From NCBI RefSeq assembly GCF_002847505.1, contig NZ_MXAV01000002.1, positions 1 to 41,928 on the forward strand: a stretch of DNA of 41,928 bases, given 5' to 3'. The notes beneath the pieces were generated by a model. The model saw only the letters and a list, made by a program, of their open reading frames with translations, was not told the DNA's origin and did no database searches. Made by a program: the position numbers and the translations under genes. Of the stretch, positions 8,948 to 16,805 are shown one piece after another (positions within the stretch are counted from its first letter, which is position 1; the number at the start of each line of letters is the position of its first letter). The stretch comes from Acidithiobacillus marinus. GTDB taxonomy: Bacteria > Pseudomonadota > Gammaproteobacteria > Acidithiobacillales > Acidithiobacillaceae.

Positions 8948-11651
8948 TGGCTGGAACTTTTGTTGTCTGGCCGTTCATGCTTGCACGACAATTGCGGGCA
9001 TTACCTAATTGTATTTGTACGGGAACAAAGCCCTCCAGTTTGGCGATAAAGCCGTTGTTTTCAGATGTGAATCCAGAGATGGGTGCGTTAGCGCTGACAA
9101 TATAGGGAAGCGACCTGGGGTTCTTGCTGAGCGATAAATAGATAGATGGAGCTCCATCCATATGCACATAGAGCTTACCGTTGGGGCTCTGATTATATCC
9201 TGCTATGCCGTGGCTTTGGGCGATGTCAGGAATCCCGAGGCTGCTCGGCATCCGCAGCTCCCGCAGAGCACCAGCCTCGCCAATCCAGAAACCGCTTCCC
9301 TCGCGAGCGAGATGAATCGTATAAAAATTGTTGGCTATATGTGCGTAGTCAGCCACATAAATAGGGGTGATGGACTGCGTCAGCACCCAGTTATAAACTT
9401 TATCTACAGCTGAAATGGAAGCCAGTTTCGTGGCGCTGTACCAATGCGTATATATGTCTATGGGTTTAAGTCGATGCGGTTTGTTGGTCATTTCAAAGGT
9501 CTGAATGACATTTTCAAAGCCCCAGTATGGTCCGTGCCATTGATTGGTAAAGTAATCTTCATTCGCATCTGGCGCAAAAACCTGCAGCCATTTGCCCCGG
9601 AAAATACCAATGGGTGGCACTGCCGTAATACTGGGATCTTTTTTGCTAATGGTGCTTTCGCCGCCGTTGATATTCATAAGCCCGGCCTTGTAGGCAAGAC
9701 CAACCACCTGAGCATCGGGTTCGCAATCACCTGACCACTGATCAATCACCACCTTTTTGTCCGGTGGGGACAGGTGTTTATCAATCCATTTGGCGGCGCC
9801 AACCGCTTCCATATAAGGACTGAATTTGTAACCCGGTACCGGCAGATTGATGCCGGGATAATCCTTGCCGGCCTCAATGGCGGGCCAGTCAAAGGGATGC
9901 GACCACATGTGTGAACCAATTTCCACATAAGGTAACCGGAATACCTCACGCGCCACTTTGGTGCCCAAAGGTACCAGAGCCGGATACAGGCCGCGGTCAC
10001 CCGGTAATAAATCACCGACTATGATAGAGCCGGTAAAGGGTAGTTTATATTTCTCCAGGATCCGGTGCATGTAGACCTCCCCGGCAATGTGGTAGGGAGG
10101 AAACTGCGCACGGCTGACAAATCCATCGCCATCGGTATGCGCCATAAACAGTCTGCGTCCACTTTCTGTAGTGGTGTCGGGAACCGGTATATCCGGCAAA
10201 CGAAATGCCTCGGTGTATAGCTGGAAGGGATTGATCAGCCAACGGGTATCTTTATTAGGCAGGGTAGTGAGGAGATAGGGTGAGAGTACATAGCCTCCCC
10301 AAGGGGTTATGGCTGCAGCATCTTCAGTTTGGCCCCCAGGACTTTTCAGCGTGAGCCATACATGGCTATCGGAAGGCGCGGTGATTTGCAAAAAATCTCT
10401 GGGGTTTGCCGTAATGGGCATCTCATAGCTCATGTTTTTGTTTTGAGATGTAATGCTCAGGGAACTGACGTTCTGGCTCACTGGCTTGCTCATGCCCAGG
10501 TCCATATAAGTTTTGTCATCCAGAGCATCCTGAAAATCGCCGATCAACAATATAGGAATGCCTGCTGCCTTGGCTTCATCCAGCCAGTGAGATATGCCAG
10601 CAACATCTTTGACAGGCTCACCATCACTCCAAAGTATGACGCCGGCATATTCTCCGGGGCGAGGACTATCGGGTAATCCTTCGGATAGGCGACGAAATTG
10701 CGGAACATAACCGAGGTATTCAAGAGGCATCGCGCCATTGGCAAAGGCAGAGCTATATTGTTTCGGATCAGAGCTGTTATACAAAATGAGCACGTGGCGA
10801 GGCATGGGTTCCCGTAAACCAGCACCCACAGCACTTAGCCCAGCATCAGTAACATACGGAACAAAACCCAGAGATTGGATTTTTTGTGCATCTTTCCACC
10901 AGCAGTGACGATTCAGCTGGGGTGGCATGTAGTCGATCACAATAGCGGGCAATCCATACGCCTGAACTTTCCTGAGTTCGGAAATCAGCTCTTTCTGGAC
11001 AGGCTCAGGAACGGACGAGTAGCTTCTTGTTTCTTGATCCCACTGTTTGAACAAAGATTCTGCAACTACTCCGACAATATCTTTATGAATCTCGGGAAGC
11101 ACTGAAAAACCGCGATTGGCGATGAGCTGAACATTGGGGTGGGCGCTTTTAATGGCCTGGATGAGTTGCACTAATCCATTTTCTTGCGCTTTTTGAGCCA
11201 TGGGATTTTTATCAACGAGCTTGAATGAATCCAGAGTGTCCATGAAAAAGGCGTGATAACCTTGTTGCCATATAGGATTAATCACCTGCTTCAGCAAATA
11301 GTTGCGACAGTCAGCATGAGAGAGATTGATGATTTTCCCTCCCCAAACTGCATTGCTGCCCAACACGCAACTCTCTGGAAGGTTCTGGTAGCGGGCATCT
11401 CCCGGGGTGGTTTCGCCGATGCTGACATAAGCAAAAACCTGTTGGTTCTGATCAAAGTCGCTCGGCAGTCGCTGATTGCCGGGGTTTACCACAACCCACT
11501 TGAAGTCTCGGAATGCTTCTGGGGCAGAACCAGAACCATAATAGAAGCCTACGCTGGGCAGGGTGCTGGCCAGGGCTGACCAGGGCAGAAGCGTCCAACA
11601 CAAAAGCAAGATACTTAATCTGGGCCGCAGCAGCGTAATGAATTTTGTCAT
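8889..11651 (-). CDS. pelA: PelA, Pel deacetylase and glycoside hydrolase
   Basis: PelA is the periplasmic enzyme that deacetylates and trims the Pel polymer. The 920-residue protein has a signal peptide (LLLCWTLLPWSALA, about residues 14-28), an N-terminal TIM-barrel hydrolase of the GH114-like type (about 32-285) with MDTLDSF near 137 and an acidic residue at E198 (VVAESLF), a flavodoxin-like region (about 285-380), and a polysaccharide deacetylase domain (about 495-780). The deacetylase shows metal and catalytic residues in HTDGDGF (D507, D509) and SHMWSHP (H581, H585), the same spacing pattern as in Pseudomonas PelA. It is the first gene of the operon and its 3' end overlaps the first pelB gene. 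The catalytic residues look complete. Confidence 0.94.
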   Translation of the reverse strand: MTKFITLLRPRLSILLLCWTLLPWSALASTLPSVGFYYGSGSAPEAFRDFKWVVVNPGNQRLPSDFDQNQQVFAYVSIGETTPGDARYQNLPESCVLGSNAVWGGKIINLSHADCRNYLLKQVINPIWQQGYHAFFMDTLDSFKLVDKNPMAQKAQENGLVQLIQAIKSAHPNVQLIANRGFSVLPEIHKDIVGVVAESLFKQWDQETRSYSSVPEPVQKELISELRKVQAYGLPAIVIDYMPPQLNRHCWWKDAQKIQSLGFVPYVTDAGLSAVGAGLREPMPRHVLILYNSSDPKQYSSAFANGAMPLEYLGYVPQFRRLSEGLPDSPRPGEYAGVILWSDGEPVKDVAGISHWLDEAKAAGIPILLIGDFQDALDDKTYMDLGMSKPVSQNVSSLSITSQNKNMSYEMPITANPRDFLQITAPSDSHVWLTLKSPGGQTEDAAAITPWGGYVLSPYLLTTLPNKDTRWLINPFQLYTEAFRLPDIPVPDTTTESGRRLFMAHTDGDGFVSRAQFPPYHIAGEVYMHRILEKYKLPFTGSIIVGDLLPGDRGLYPALVPLGTKVAREVFRLPYVEIGSHMWSHPFDWPAIEAGKDYPGINLPVPGYKFSPYMEAVGAAKWIDKHLSPPDKKVVIDQWSGDCEPDAQVVGLAYKAGLMNINGGESTISKKDPSITAVPPIGIFRGKWLQVFAPDANEDYFTNQWHGPYWGFENVIQTFEMTNKPHRLKPIDIYTHWYSATKLASISAVDKVYNWVLTQSITPIYVADYAHIANNFYTIHLAREGSGFWIGEAGALRELRMPSSLGIPDIAQSHGIAGYNQSPNGKLYVHMDGAPSIYLSLSKNPRSLPYIVSANAPISGFTSENNGFIAKLEGFVPVQIQLGNARNCRASMNGQTTKVPASEQLQSSAQHVTLHVTCTP

Positions 11652-11846
11652 GAGGTTCGCTCGTTATCACTCCATTTTGCGTATGAGAATAACATAAAAA
11701 CCTATGCATAACAGGAGCGACTCAGGACATTATCACTTTCTAAAATCTAATGTATGTATTCGCATGAATAGCGAAGTCTATAACAATTTTTTATCAGGGC
11801 GCTGAGTTATATTGAAAATATACTCAGGGGGACCTTACTGAATCTC
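11652..11846 (-). promoter_or_regulatory. Upstream region of the pel operon with an imperfect hairpin
   Basis: This AT-rich stretch separates the 3' end of the nitroreductase remnant from pelA and must hold the pel promoter if the operon has its own. An inverted repeat at 11802-11827 pairs CTGAG(T)TATAT with ATATACTCAG around a TGAAA loop, with one bulged base. It has no T-run on either strand, so it may be an operator or a weak terminator for the nitroreductase. A GATAAT hexamer is visible on the minus strand, but I found no convincing -35 partner. No strong Shine-Dalgarno sequence precedes the pelA ATG. Confidence 0.35.
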
Positions 11847-11986
11847 TCAACGCAGTAAAAACCCTTGCTGACGCAAAAATTCCGCCATGTGCGGGCGGGC
11901 CTCACGTCCAGTCAGGCCTGCAACCTCCTGACTCCAGCTGCTGGTTTTCTGTCCTGCGGAGCGATTTTGGTAGTAGGTAGCCATGT
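11847..11986 (-). pseudogene. nfsA: NfsA-type nitroreductase, C-terminal remnant
   Basis: Reading the minus strand leftward from the ISAs1 element gives MATYYQNRS, then SSWSQEV, ARPHMAEFL and RQQGFLLR with a stop at 11847. This matches the expected C-terminus of NfsA nitroreductases (in E. coli EYYLTRGS, TWSDHI, SRPFILDYLHKQGW). Joined to the part at 14034-14640, with one copy of the 9-bp duplication removed, it gives exactly 246 codons including stop. The remnant has no start of its own and would not be made. Confidence 0.9.
11978..11986. repeat. Target-site duplication, left copy
   Basis: TAGCCATGT directly precedes the left end of the ISAs1 element and is repeated exactly at 14034-14042, directly after its right end. 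A duplication of 8-10 bp is usual for ISAs1-family insertions. Confidence 0.93.
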
Positions 11987-12079
11987 CAGGGCCCTGTCAA
12001 CCTTCCATCTAAGCTGCTGATGGAGTAGCACAAAGGGTTTTTCTGGACTTCTCAGGATGAATGCGGTAACTTTTGCCGC

Positions 12080-13054
12080 ATGGAAGTCCCAACTCTCACC
12101 GAAAACCAGCAAGCCAGCCTGCACCGTGTTCAGGTGCGACCCATCCTGCCCACGGAGCGGGAACGCTGGAATACGCTGATGCAAACGTATCACTACCGGG
12201 GCTTTCGCACCTTGGCGGGCCGTAACCTGCGCTATGTGGCTACGCTCGATGGTCGCTGGGTAGCGTTACTGGGCTGGCATGCCGCCGCTTTTCAATGCCA
12301 GGCGCGGGATCGGTGGATCGGCTGGTCCTGGATCTTGCGCCGCCAGCGCTTGCATCTCATCGCCAACAATGCCCGTTTTCTGATCCTGCCCGGAGAATCC
12401 TTCCCGAATCTGGCGTCCCGTATTCTGGCGCTGAACCTGCACAGGCTCTCTGCGGACTGGCAATCCGTCTATGGGCATCCCATCGTGCTGGCTGAGACCT
12501 TTGTGGAATCCCCCCGTTTTACCGGTGCCTGCTACCGGGCCGCCAACTGGGTGGATGTCGGCGGAACCAAGGGCTTCGCCCGCCGTCCCGGTGGTGGCTA
12601 TGTCCACCACGGCCAACCTAAACGTCTTCTGCTCTTTCCTCTCCATCCACAGGCGCGGGCCTGGTTGGCCCAGCCGCAGCCCCAACTCGAATGGACCCAT
12701 ACCCCCATGCAAACCGTGACGTTGAGCGACCGCGCAAATGGAAGGCTTGCGCCAAATCTTTTTCCGCCTTCCCGATACCCGCAGCAAACTAGGCAAGCAG
12801 CATCCCCTCCCGGCCATCCTGACGGTGGCCGTGGCCGCTGTCCTGACGCGGGCCGAAAGTTATGCCGCCATCGCCGAGTGGGGCGGTCGCTTGACCCAGG
12901 CTCAATTGAAGCGCATCCGCGCCCGATTCGATCCCAAAACCAAGCGCTACCTCGCCCCCTCCGAACCGACCATCCGGCGCGTCTTGCAAGGGGCCGATGT
13001 GGAGGCGCTGGATGCGGCGATCGGCGCCTGGCTACTGGGTACGGCGGGCTTTGA
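12080..13054 (+). CDS. DUF4338 (DruA-like) domain protein of the ISAs1 element, N-terminal part of a broken fusion
   Basis: The first roughly 218 codons (to about 12733) encode a DUF4338-like domain, seen in QTYHYRGFRTLAGRNLRYVA, GWHAAAFQCQARDRWIGW, NNARFLILP, NLASRILALNLHRLSADW and FVESPRFTGACYRAANW. DUF4338 is also the domain of DruA in Druantia phage-defence systems, and it occurs next to or fused with ISAs1 transposases. After TLSDR the frame departs from the transposase and the remaining residues to 13054 are out-of-frame translation. Dropping one base near 12732-12735 would give LSDRQMEGLRQIFF, joining smoothly to the transposase. I infer a fusion broken by a one-base shift, although a separate overlapping gene or programmed frameshifting is possible. 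The role of the domain in transposition is unknown to me. Confidence 0.7.
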   Translation: MEVPTLTENQQASLHRVQVRPILPTERERWNTLMQTYHYRGFRTLAGRNLRYVATLDGRWVALLGWHAAAFQCQARDRWIGWSWILRRQRLHLIANNARFLILPGESFPNLASRILALNLHRLSADWQSVYGHPIVLAETFVESPRFTGACYRAANWVDVGGTKGFARRPGGGYVHHGQPKRLLLFPLHPQARAWLAQPQPQLEWTHTPMQTVTLSDRANGRLAPNLFPPSRYPQQTRQAASPPGHPDGGRGRCPDAGRKLCRHRRVGRSLDPGSIEAHPRPIRSQNQALPRPLRTDHPARLARGRCGGAGCGDRRLATGYGGL

Positions 13055-13836
13055 AGCGGTGGCCGTCGATGGCAAAGTCCTCAAAGGGGCCGCACGCGCA
13101 GACGGCGCTCAGGTGCATCTGCTCAGCGCGTTCCTGCATGGACAGGGGGCCACCATCGCGCAAAAAGAAATCGCCCGGAAAACCAACGAAATTCCAGAAC
13201 TGCGCAACCTGCTCCAGGACGTCAACATCGCGGGCAAGGTCGTCACCGCCGATGCCCTGCATACCCAGCGGGAGACCGCCCGCTTCCTCGTCGAAGACAA
13301 GAAAGCCGATTATCTCTTCACCGCCGTCAAAGGCAATCAACGAAAACTCCGCGACCGTCTGACGTGCCTCCCTTGGGGCGATTTTCCCCCTCAACGCTGA
13401 AACCACAGAGGTCGGGCATGGCCGCTTTGAATACCGCAAAATCATCGTCGCCACCCGGGCAACCGGCCTCCATTTTCCGCATGTCGGACAAGCTTTCCTG
13501 ATCCAACGCTCCACCATCAACAGCAAAGAGGGCACGATTCGGGATGATTATGCCTTCGGACTCACCAGCCTGACCCCGGATCGTGCCACGCCCGAAAATC
13601 TGTTGGGCTTGGCCCGTGGTCACTGGGAAATTGAAAACCGGAACCATCATGTCCGCGATGTGACTTTCCACGAGGACCTCTCCCAAGTCCGTACCCAGAA
13701 CGGTCCCCATATGATGGCGACCTTGCGCGAACTGGCCATGAGCATTATGCGTCTCACTGGCGTCAAGAATATCGCCAAAGCGTGCCGGGATTTCGCCGCC
13801 AGCGCGCACAAAACGCTCCGCCAACTCGGATACTGA
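12738..13836 (+). pseudogene. ISAs1-family transposase, frameshifted
   Basis: The N-terminal part (12738-13400) has the H-repeat/ISAs1 signature: PDTRSKLGKQHPLPAILTVAVAA, SEPTIRRVLQ, VDGKVLKGA, QLHLLSAF-like segment, ITAKVVTADALHTQ-like segment (here AGKVVTADALHTQRETA) and FTAVKGNQ. It stops at 13400. The C-terminal part continues in the +1 frame with NAETTEVGHGRFEYRKI, LARGHWEIENRNHHVRDVTF and the end at 13836, which supplies the catalytic Glu region (HWEIENRNHH). The shift lies between 13360 and 13397, most likely in the GGGG run at 13375-13378. With the upstream shift also corrected, the DUF4338-transposase fusion would be 584 residues. As it stands, no complete transposase is encoded. Confidence 0.88.
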
Positions 13837-14033
13837 GGCGCCACCACGGGGTTTACCTATCCGAGAATAGCTCCGGAGGGCGAGCTGCGTCCGTCAGCCA
13901 CCCCATTCACGATTCTGCACCCAAAATCGCCTGAAAATGCCGCATTTCCACCAACTATAGCCCCTTCAAACCACCATTAAAATCAGTGGCGAAAACCTCT
14001 GCTACTATATCTGGCGAGCTTGACGGAGCCCTG

Positions 14034-14042
14034 TAGCCATGT
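14034..14042. repeat. Target-site duplication, right copy
   Basis: TAGCCATGT follows the right inverted repeat of the ISAs1 element and repeats 11978-11986 without a mismatch. Confidence 0.93.
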
Positions 14043-14640
14043 TGCGATCGTAGTCTTCGATGAGTGCTGCATCCTGGCTTTCGTCAAAGCGGTTTTCCTG
14101 AAGGACTGCTGCCAATGGTAAGCGGGGTTTGACCTCCACTTCCTGGGCGGGATACCCGAGACACAGGCCAAAGAGCGGATAAACCTGTTGGGGTAATCCT
14201 AACAATGTGCTGATTTCGGCAGGATGGTTGCGTACGGCCCCGATATAACAGGCACCCAAGCCTTGAGATTCTGCTGCTACGGTACAGTTTTGCGCACACA
14301 AAGCCGTATCAACGGTGGCAATCAGAAAATGCTCAGTCATACCGGCCACGAAGGGCGGCCCTATCTGATCGCAAACCCCTTGAGCACGCCGCAAGTCCGC
14401 ACAGAACACCAGAAAAACGGGGGCCTCCAGCACATATGTCTGCTGCCCTGCCAGTGTCGACAACTGTTTGCGTAAATCCGGATCGGTAATTTGAATGATG
14501 CGATAGGCTTGCAGGTTACTGGAGCTGGAGGCCTGCTGCCCGCATCGGACAATATCCTCAAGAAGACCATCGGGCAGAGGATCAGAACGAAATTTTCGAA
14601 TCGAACGATGAGACTGCAAAAGTGGGAGAACATCAGTCAT
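14034..14640 (-). pseudogene. nfsA: NfsA-type oxygen-insensitive nitroreductase, N-terminal part, interrupted by ISAs1 element
   Basis: The flavin-binding nitroreductase fold is clear: HRSIRKFRSDPLP near the N-terminus, ASSSSNLQAYRIIQITD, VDTALCAQNCTVAAESQGLGACYIGAVRN and PLFGLCLGYPAQ. These closely follow NfsA, an FMN enzyme that reduces nitroaromatics and quinones with NADPH. The start has AGGAG eight bases upstream. The native frame is cut after MAT; the open frame then runs 10 codons into the insertion sequence and stops at 14005. The lost C-terminal 43 residues lie at 11847-11977. In this family that end helps shape the NADPH and flavin site, so the truncated product is probably inactive. 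It lies 91 bases downstream of the dehydrogenase gene on the same strand. Confidence 0.92.
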
Positions 14641-14731
14641 GCGTCAGCTCCTGGATAGAAGGGTTCGAAAAGGAGTAAAGCCATTGGCGCAAATTTCATT
14701 GAGAATTTGACGATCTCTGCGCGCTTGTTCC

Positions 14732-15466
14732 TCAAGGCGTGATTTGCTTCACGGGGCGCACCAGAATTTCCTCAACCAGAACATGCGGCGGCTGGGCAAA
14801 GCTGTACACGAGTGCCTGGGCTACATCTTCTGGATGCAGGGCCTCCAGGGACTGTCGCCTTTCGCGCATGCTTTCTTCGGGAACATTGAACCCCCATTCT
14901 GTCCATACAGCGCCGGGTTCAATGAGCGCCACGCGAATGCCCTCAGGTCCCAATTCCTTACGCAGGGCATCGTGAAATCCCACGACCGCAAATTTTGTCG
15001 CATTATAAACGGACCATCCCGGTAGTCCATAGCGGCCCCCCACACTGGAAACCGTGGAAATCATGGCGCCAGGGCGACCTCTGAGTAGAGGAATAGCCAA
15101 ATGAGTACAGCGCAGGACGCCATATAAATTGGCTTCGATCATTTCCTCCCATTCCACGACCTTGCTCTCTGCAAAAGGGGCGTGATAGCCCAGCCCGGCA
15201 TTATTGAAAAGTAGATCGATTCCCTGGTATTTATTGCCTATAAGCTCAAAAAGATGGTGAACTTCTTCAGGATTTCGCAAATCGGCCGGAACAACTTGTG
15301 CTGATGCACCTATTTCCTGTGCTAATTTTTCGAGGCGCTCTTTTCGCCGCGCCACCAGCACCACTTGCATGCCCTCTGCAGCAAGCAGGCGGGCGCTAGC
15401 CTCACCGATTCCACTGGAAGCGCCAGTGATGACGGCAACTTTATGGGTTAAATCTTGCATTTTCAT
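14732..15466 (-). CDS. Short-chain dehydrogenase/reductase
   Basis: This is a classical SDR of 244 residues from the ATG at 15466, which has GAGG eight bases upstream; an in-frame ATG 10 codons earlier lacks one. It shows the dinucleotide-binding motif TGASSGIGEA, an ARRKERL stretch after the second strand (Arg residues that favour NADP), NNAG, the catalytic Ser in STVSSVGG and the YNATK (YxxxK) pair, followed by a PGAV loop. These are enough to call an NAD(P)-dependent alcohol/ketone oxidoreductase of the YdfG-like type, but the substrate cannot be read. It is transcribed away from the aldo/keto reductase and towards the broken nitroreductase, which suggests a small set of detoxifying oxidoreductases. 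Confidence 0.9.
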   Translation of the reverse strand: MKMQDLTHKVAVITGASSGIGEASARLLAAEGMQVVLVARRKERLEKLAQEIGASAQVVPADLRNPEEVHHLFELIGNKYQGIDLLFNNAGLGYHAPFAESKVVEWEEMIEANLYGVLRCTHLAIPLLRGRPGAMISTVSSVGGRYGLPGWSVYNATKFAVVGFHDALRKELGPEGIRVALIEPGAVWTEWGFNVPEESMRERRQSLEALHPEDVAQALVYSFAQPPHVLVEEILVRPVKQITP

Positions 15467-15531
15467 GGTGATTACCTCGTTAAATGGACAGTGCAAGCCG
15501 ATTTTTGCTATAAATTGCCCAGTGGGTCTAA

Positions 15532-15551
15532 AATACCGGCTAGTTGGTATT
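15532..15551. promoter_or_regulatory. Inverted repeat between divergent oxidoreductase genes
   Basis: AATACC and GGTATT form perfect 6-bp arms around GGCTAGTT. The GCTAGT of the spacer is repeated directly at 15555-15560. It lies in the 223-bp divergent intergenic region and could be an operator; no regulator gene is nearby. Confidence 0.35.
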
Positions 15552-15565
15552 TAAGCTAGTCAATG

Positions 15566-15580
15566 TGACGTTTTACGTCA
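15566..15580. promoter_or_regulatory. Palindromic operator candidate TGACGT-TTT-ACGTCA
   Basis: The arms TGACGT and ACGTCA are perfect inverse complements with a 3-base spacer. The site is centred in the region between the divergent dehydrogenase and aldo/keto reductase genes, about 100 bases from each start, as expected for a shared transcription-factor site. Confidence 0.4.
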
Positions 15581-15689
15581 AGGCAAAAGTGAATGTCATG
15601 CAGCAGTCGTGTCGAATGCAGCGGTATATTCAGTCCGTGTTCTCCGGGAGTTAATGGAGAAATCACCATCATTTCACAAGGAGAAAATC

Positions 15690-16706
15690 ATGTCCGTAAA
15701 CAAAGACCAGACATCCATGATATACCGCAGGCTCGGACGCAGTGGTTTGCAAGTGAGTCTATTTTCGCTGGGTTCCTGGGTTACCTTCCATAATCAAGTC
15801 GATCATGTCGGCGTGCGCGAGATGATGGCCATGGCATGGGATGCCGGGGTCAATTTTTTCGACAATGCCGAAGTGTATGCCAATGGTGAAAGTGAAGTCT
15901 TGATGGGAAAAGCACTGAAAGAGCTTTCCTGGAATCGGCTGGATTATGTGATTTCCAGTAAATTTTATTGGGGATTGAAAGGCGGCGAAATGCCGCAGTC
16001 GTCGATCAATAGCCGCAATACGCTCAATCGAAAATACTTGCTGCAGGCGGTTGATGGTAGCCTCCAGCGTTTGGGTCTGGAATATCTGGATCTGATTTAC
16101 TGCCATCGGGCAGATCAGCATACGCCTATCGAAGAAACCGTGTGGGCCATGCACCATATTATCGAGCAAGGCAAAGCACTGTACTGGGGAACCAGCGAGT
16201 GGAGTGCCGCTGAAATCATGGCTGCCTGGGAGATTGCCGAACGTCACCATTTGCACAAACCGGTGATGGAACAACCAGAATACCATTTATTCCATCGGCA
16301 GCGGGTAGAAAAAGAATATGCGCGACTCTATGAGCATATGGGTTTGGGGTTGACTACCTGGAGTCCCCTGGCTTCCGGATTGCTCACTGGAAAATATTTA
16401 AACGGTGTTCCGGAAGGCAGTCGTGCCTCCTTGCAGGCACTCTCTTTTTTGAAAGAAGGTTTGCTGGACCCGGATAAAAATGCTGCTGTCGCAGAGCTGC
16501 GGGATTTCGCCCAATCTATCAATTGCAGCGTTTCGCAGTTAGCCTTGGCCTGGGTGGCTCATAACCCCCATGTAAGTTCTGTCATTCTGGGGGCCTCCCG
16601 CCAGGAGCAATTGCAGGAGAATCTTGCCGCCCTCCATGTTCTCAAAGCATTAACGCCCGAAAATGTGCAGCGAATTGAATCCATCACGGAAAAATATGCG
16701 GACTGA
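15690..16706 (+). CDS. Aldo/keto reductase, potassium-channel beta-subunit-like subfamily
   Basis: The ATG at 15690 follows AAGGAG closely and gives 338 residues. The TIM-barrel AKR catalytic tetrad is present: Asp and Tyr in [14 protein letters not shown], Lys in SSKFYWG and His in LIYCHRAD. The C-terminal NADPH-binding part contains [15 protein letters not shown] and [15 protein letters not shown]. The N-terminal [14 protein letters not shown] and the overall layout match the Kv-beta/YghZ group of reductases, which act on aldehydes such as methylglyoxal. The natural substrate cannot be told from sequence. It is divergent from the dehydrogenase with two inverted repeats between them, and convergent with tatC. 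Confidence 0.93.
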   Translation: MSVNKDQTSMIYRRLGRSGLQVSLFSLGSWVTFHNQVDHVGVREMMAMAWDAGVNFFDNAEVYANGESEVLMGKALKELSWNRLDYVISSKFYWGLKGGEMPQSSINSRNTLNRKYLLQAVDGSLQRLGLEYLDLIYCHRADQHTPIEETVWAMHHIIEQGKALYWGTSEWSAAEIMAAWEIAERHHLHKPVMEQPEYHLFHRQRVEKEYARLYEHMGLGLTTWSPLASGLLTGKYLNGVPEGSRASLQALSFLKEGLLDPDKNAAVAELRDFAQSINCSVSQLALAWVAHNPHVSSVILGASRQEQLQENLAALHVLKALTPENVQRIESITEKYAD

Positions 16707-16780
16707 AAAAACAGGATCAGGGCAGAAGATTACTCTCTACAAAGCGCTTCTTTAGGTAGTCCATCGTTATTTTCCATAGC

Positions 16781-16805
16781 GGGATGACTTATTTCTGGTC
16801 ATCCC
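16781..16805. terminator. Hairpin between convergent aldo/keto reductase and tatC
   Basis: GGGATGAC (16781-16788) pairs perfectly with GTCATCCC (16798-16805) around a 9-base loop. The loop contains the tatC stop codon. Neither strand has a T-run after the stem, so it is not a classical intrinsic terminator, but its place between convergent genes suggests a bidirectional 3'-end structure. Confidence 0.4.

Larger units (their letters stand above)
11987..14033 (+). mobile_element. ISAs1-family insertion sequence with DUF4338 module
   Basis: The 2,047-bp element is bounded by imperfect inverted repeats: the left end begins CAGGGCCCTGTCAA and the right end, read inward on the minus strand, begins CAGGGCTCCGTCAA (12 of 14 identical, with weaker matching beyond). 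It is flanked by a perfect 9-bp duplication (TAGCCATGT). It sits inside an NfsA-type nitroreductase gene. The internal coding region combines a DUF4338 domain with an ISAs1 transposase and carries two frame shifts, so this copy is probably not autonomous. The 93 bases before the first ATG and the 197 bases after the last stop hold no other gene that I can see. Confidence 0.93.

Noticed and set aside
11802-11827. Hairpin upstream of pelA as an intrinsic terminator
   Set aside because: The stem has a bulge and mostly A-T pairs and there is no T-run after it on either strand, so it is described only as part of the upstream region.
12738-13054. C-terminal 106 codons of the DUF4338 frame as real protein
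   Set aside because: They overlap the transposase N-terminus in another frame and are composed of Arg/Pro/Gly-rich low-complexity translation with no homology pattern.
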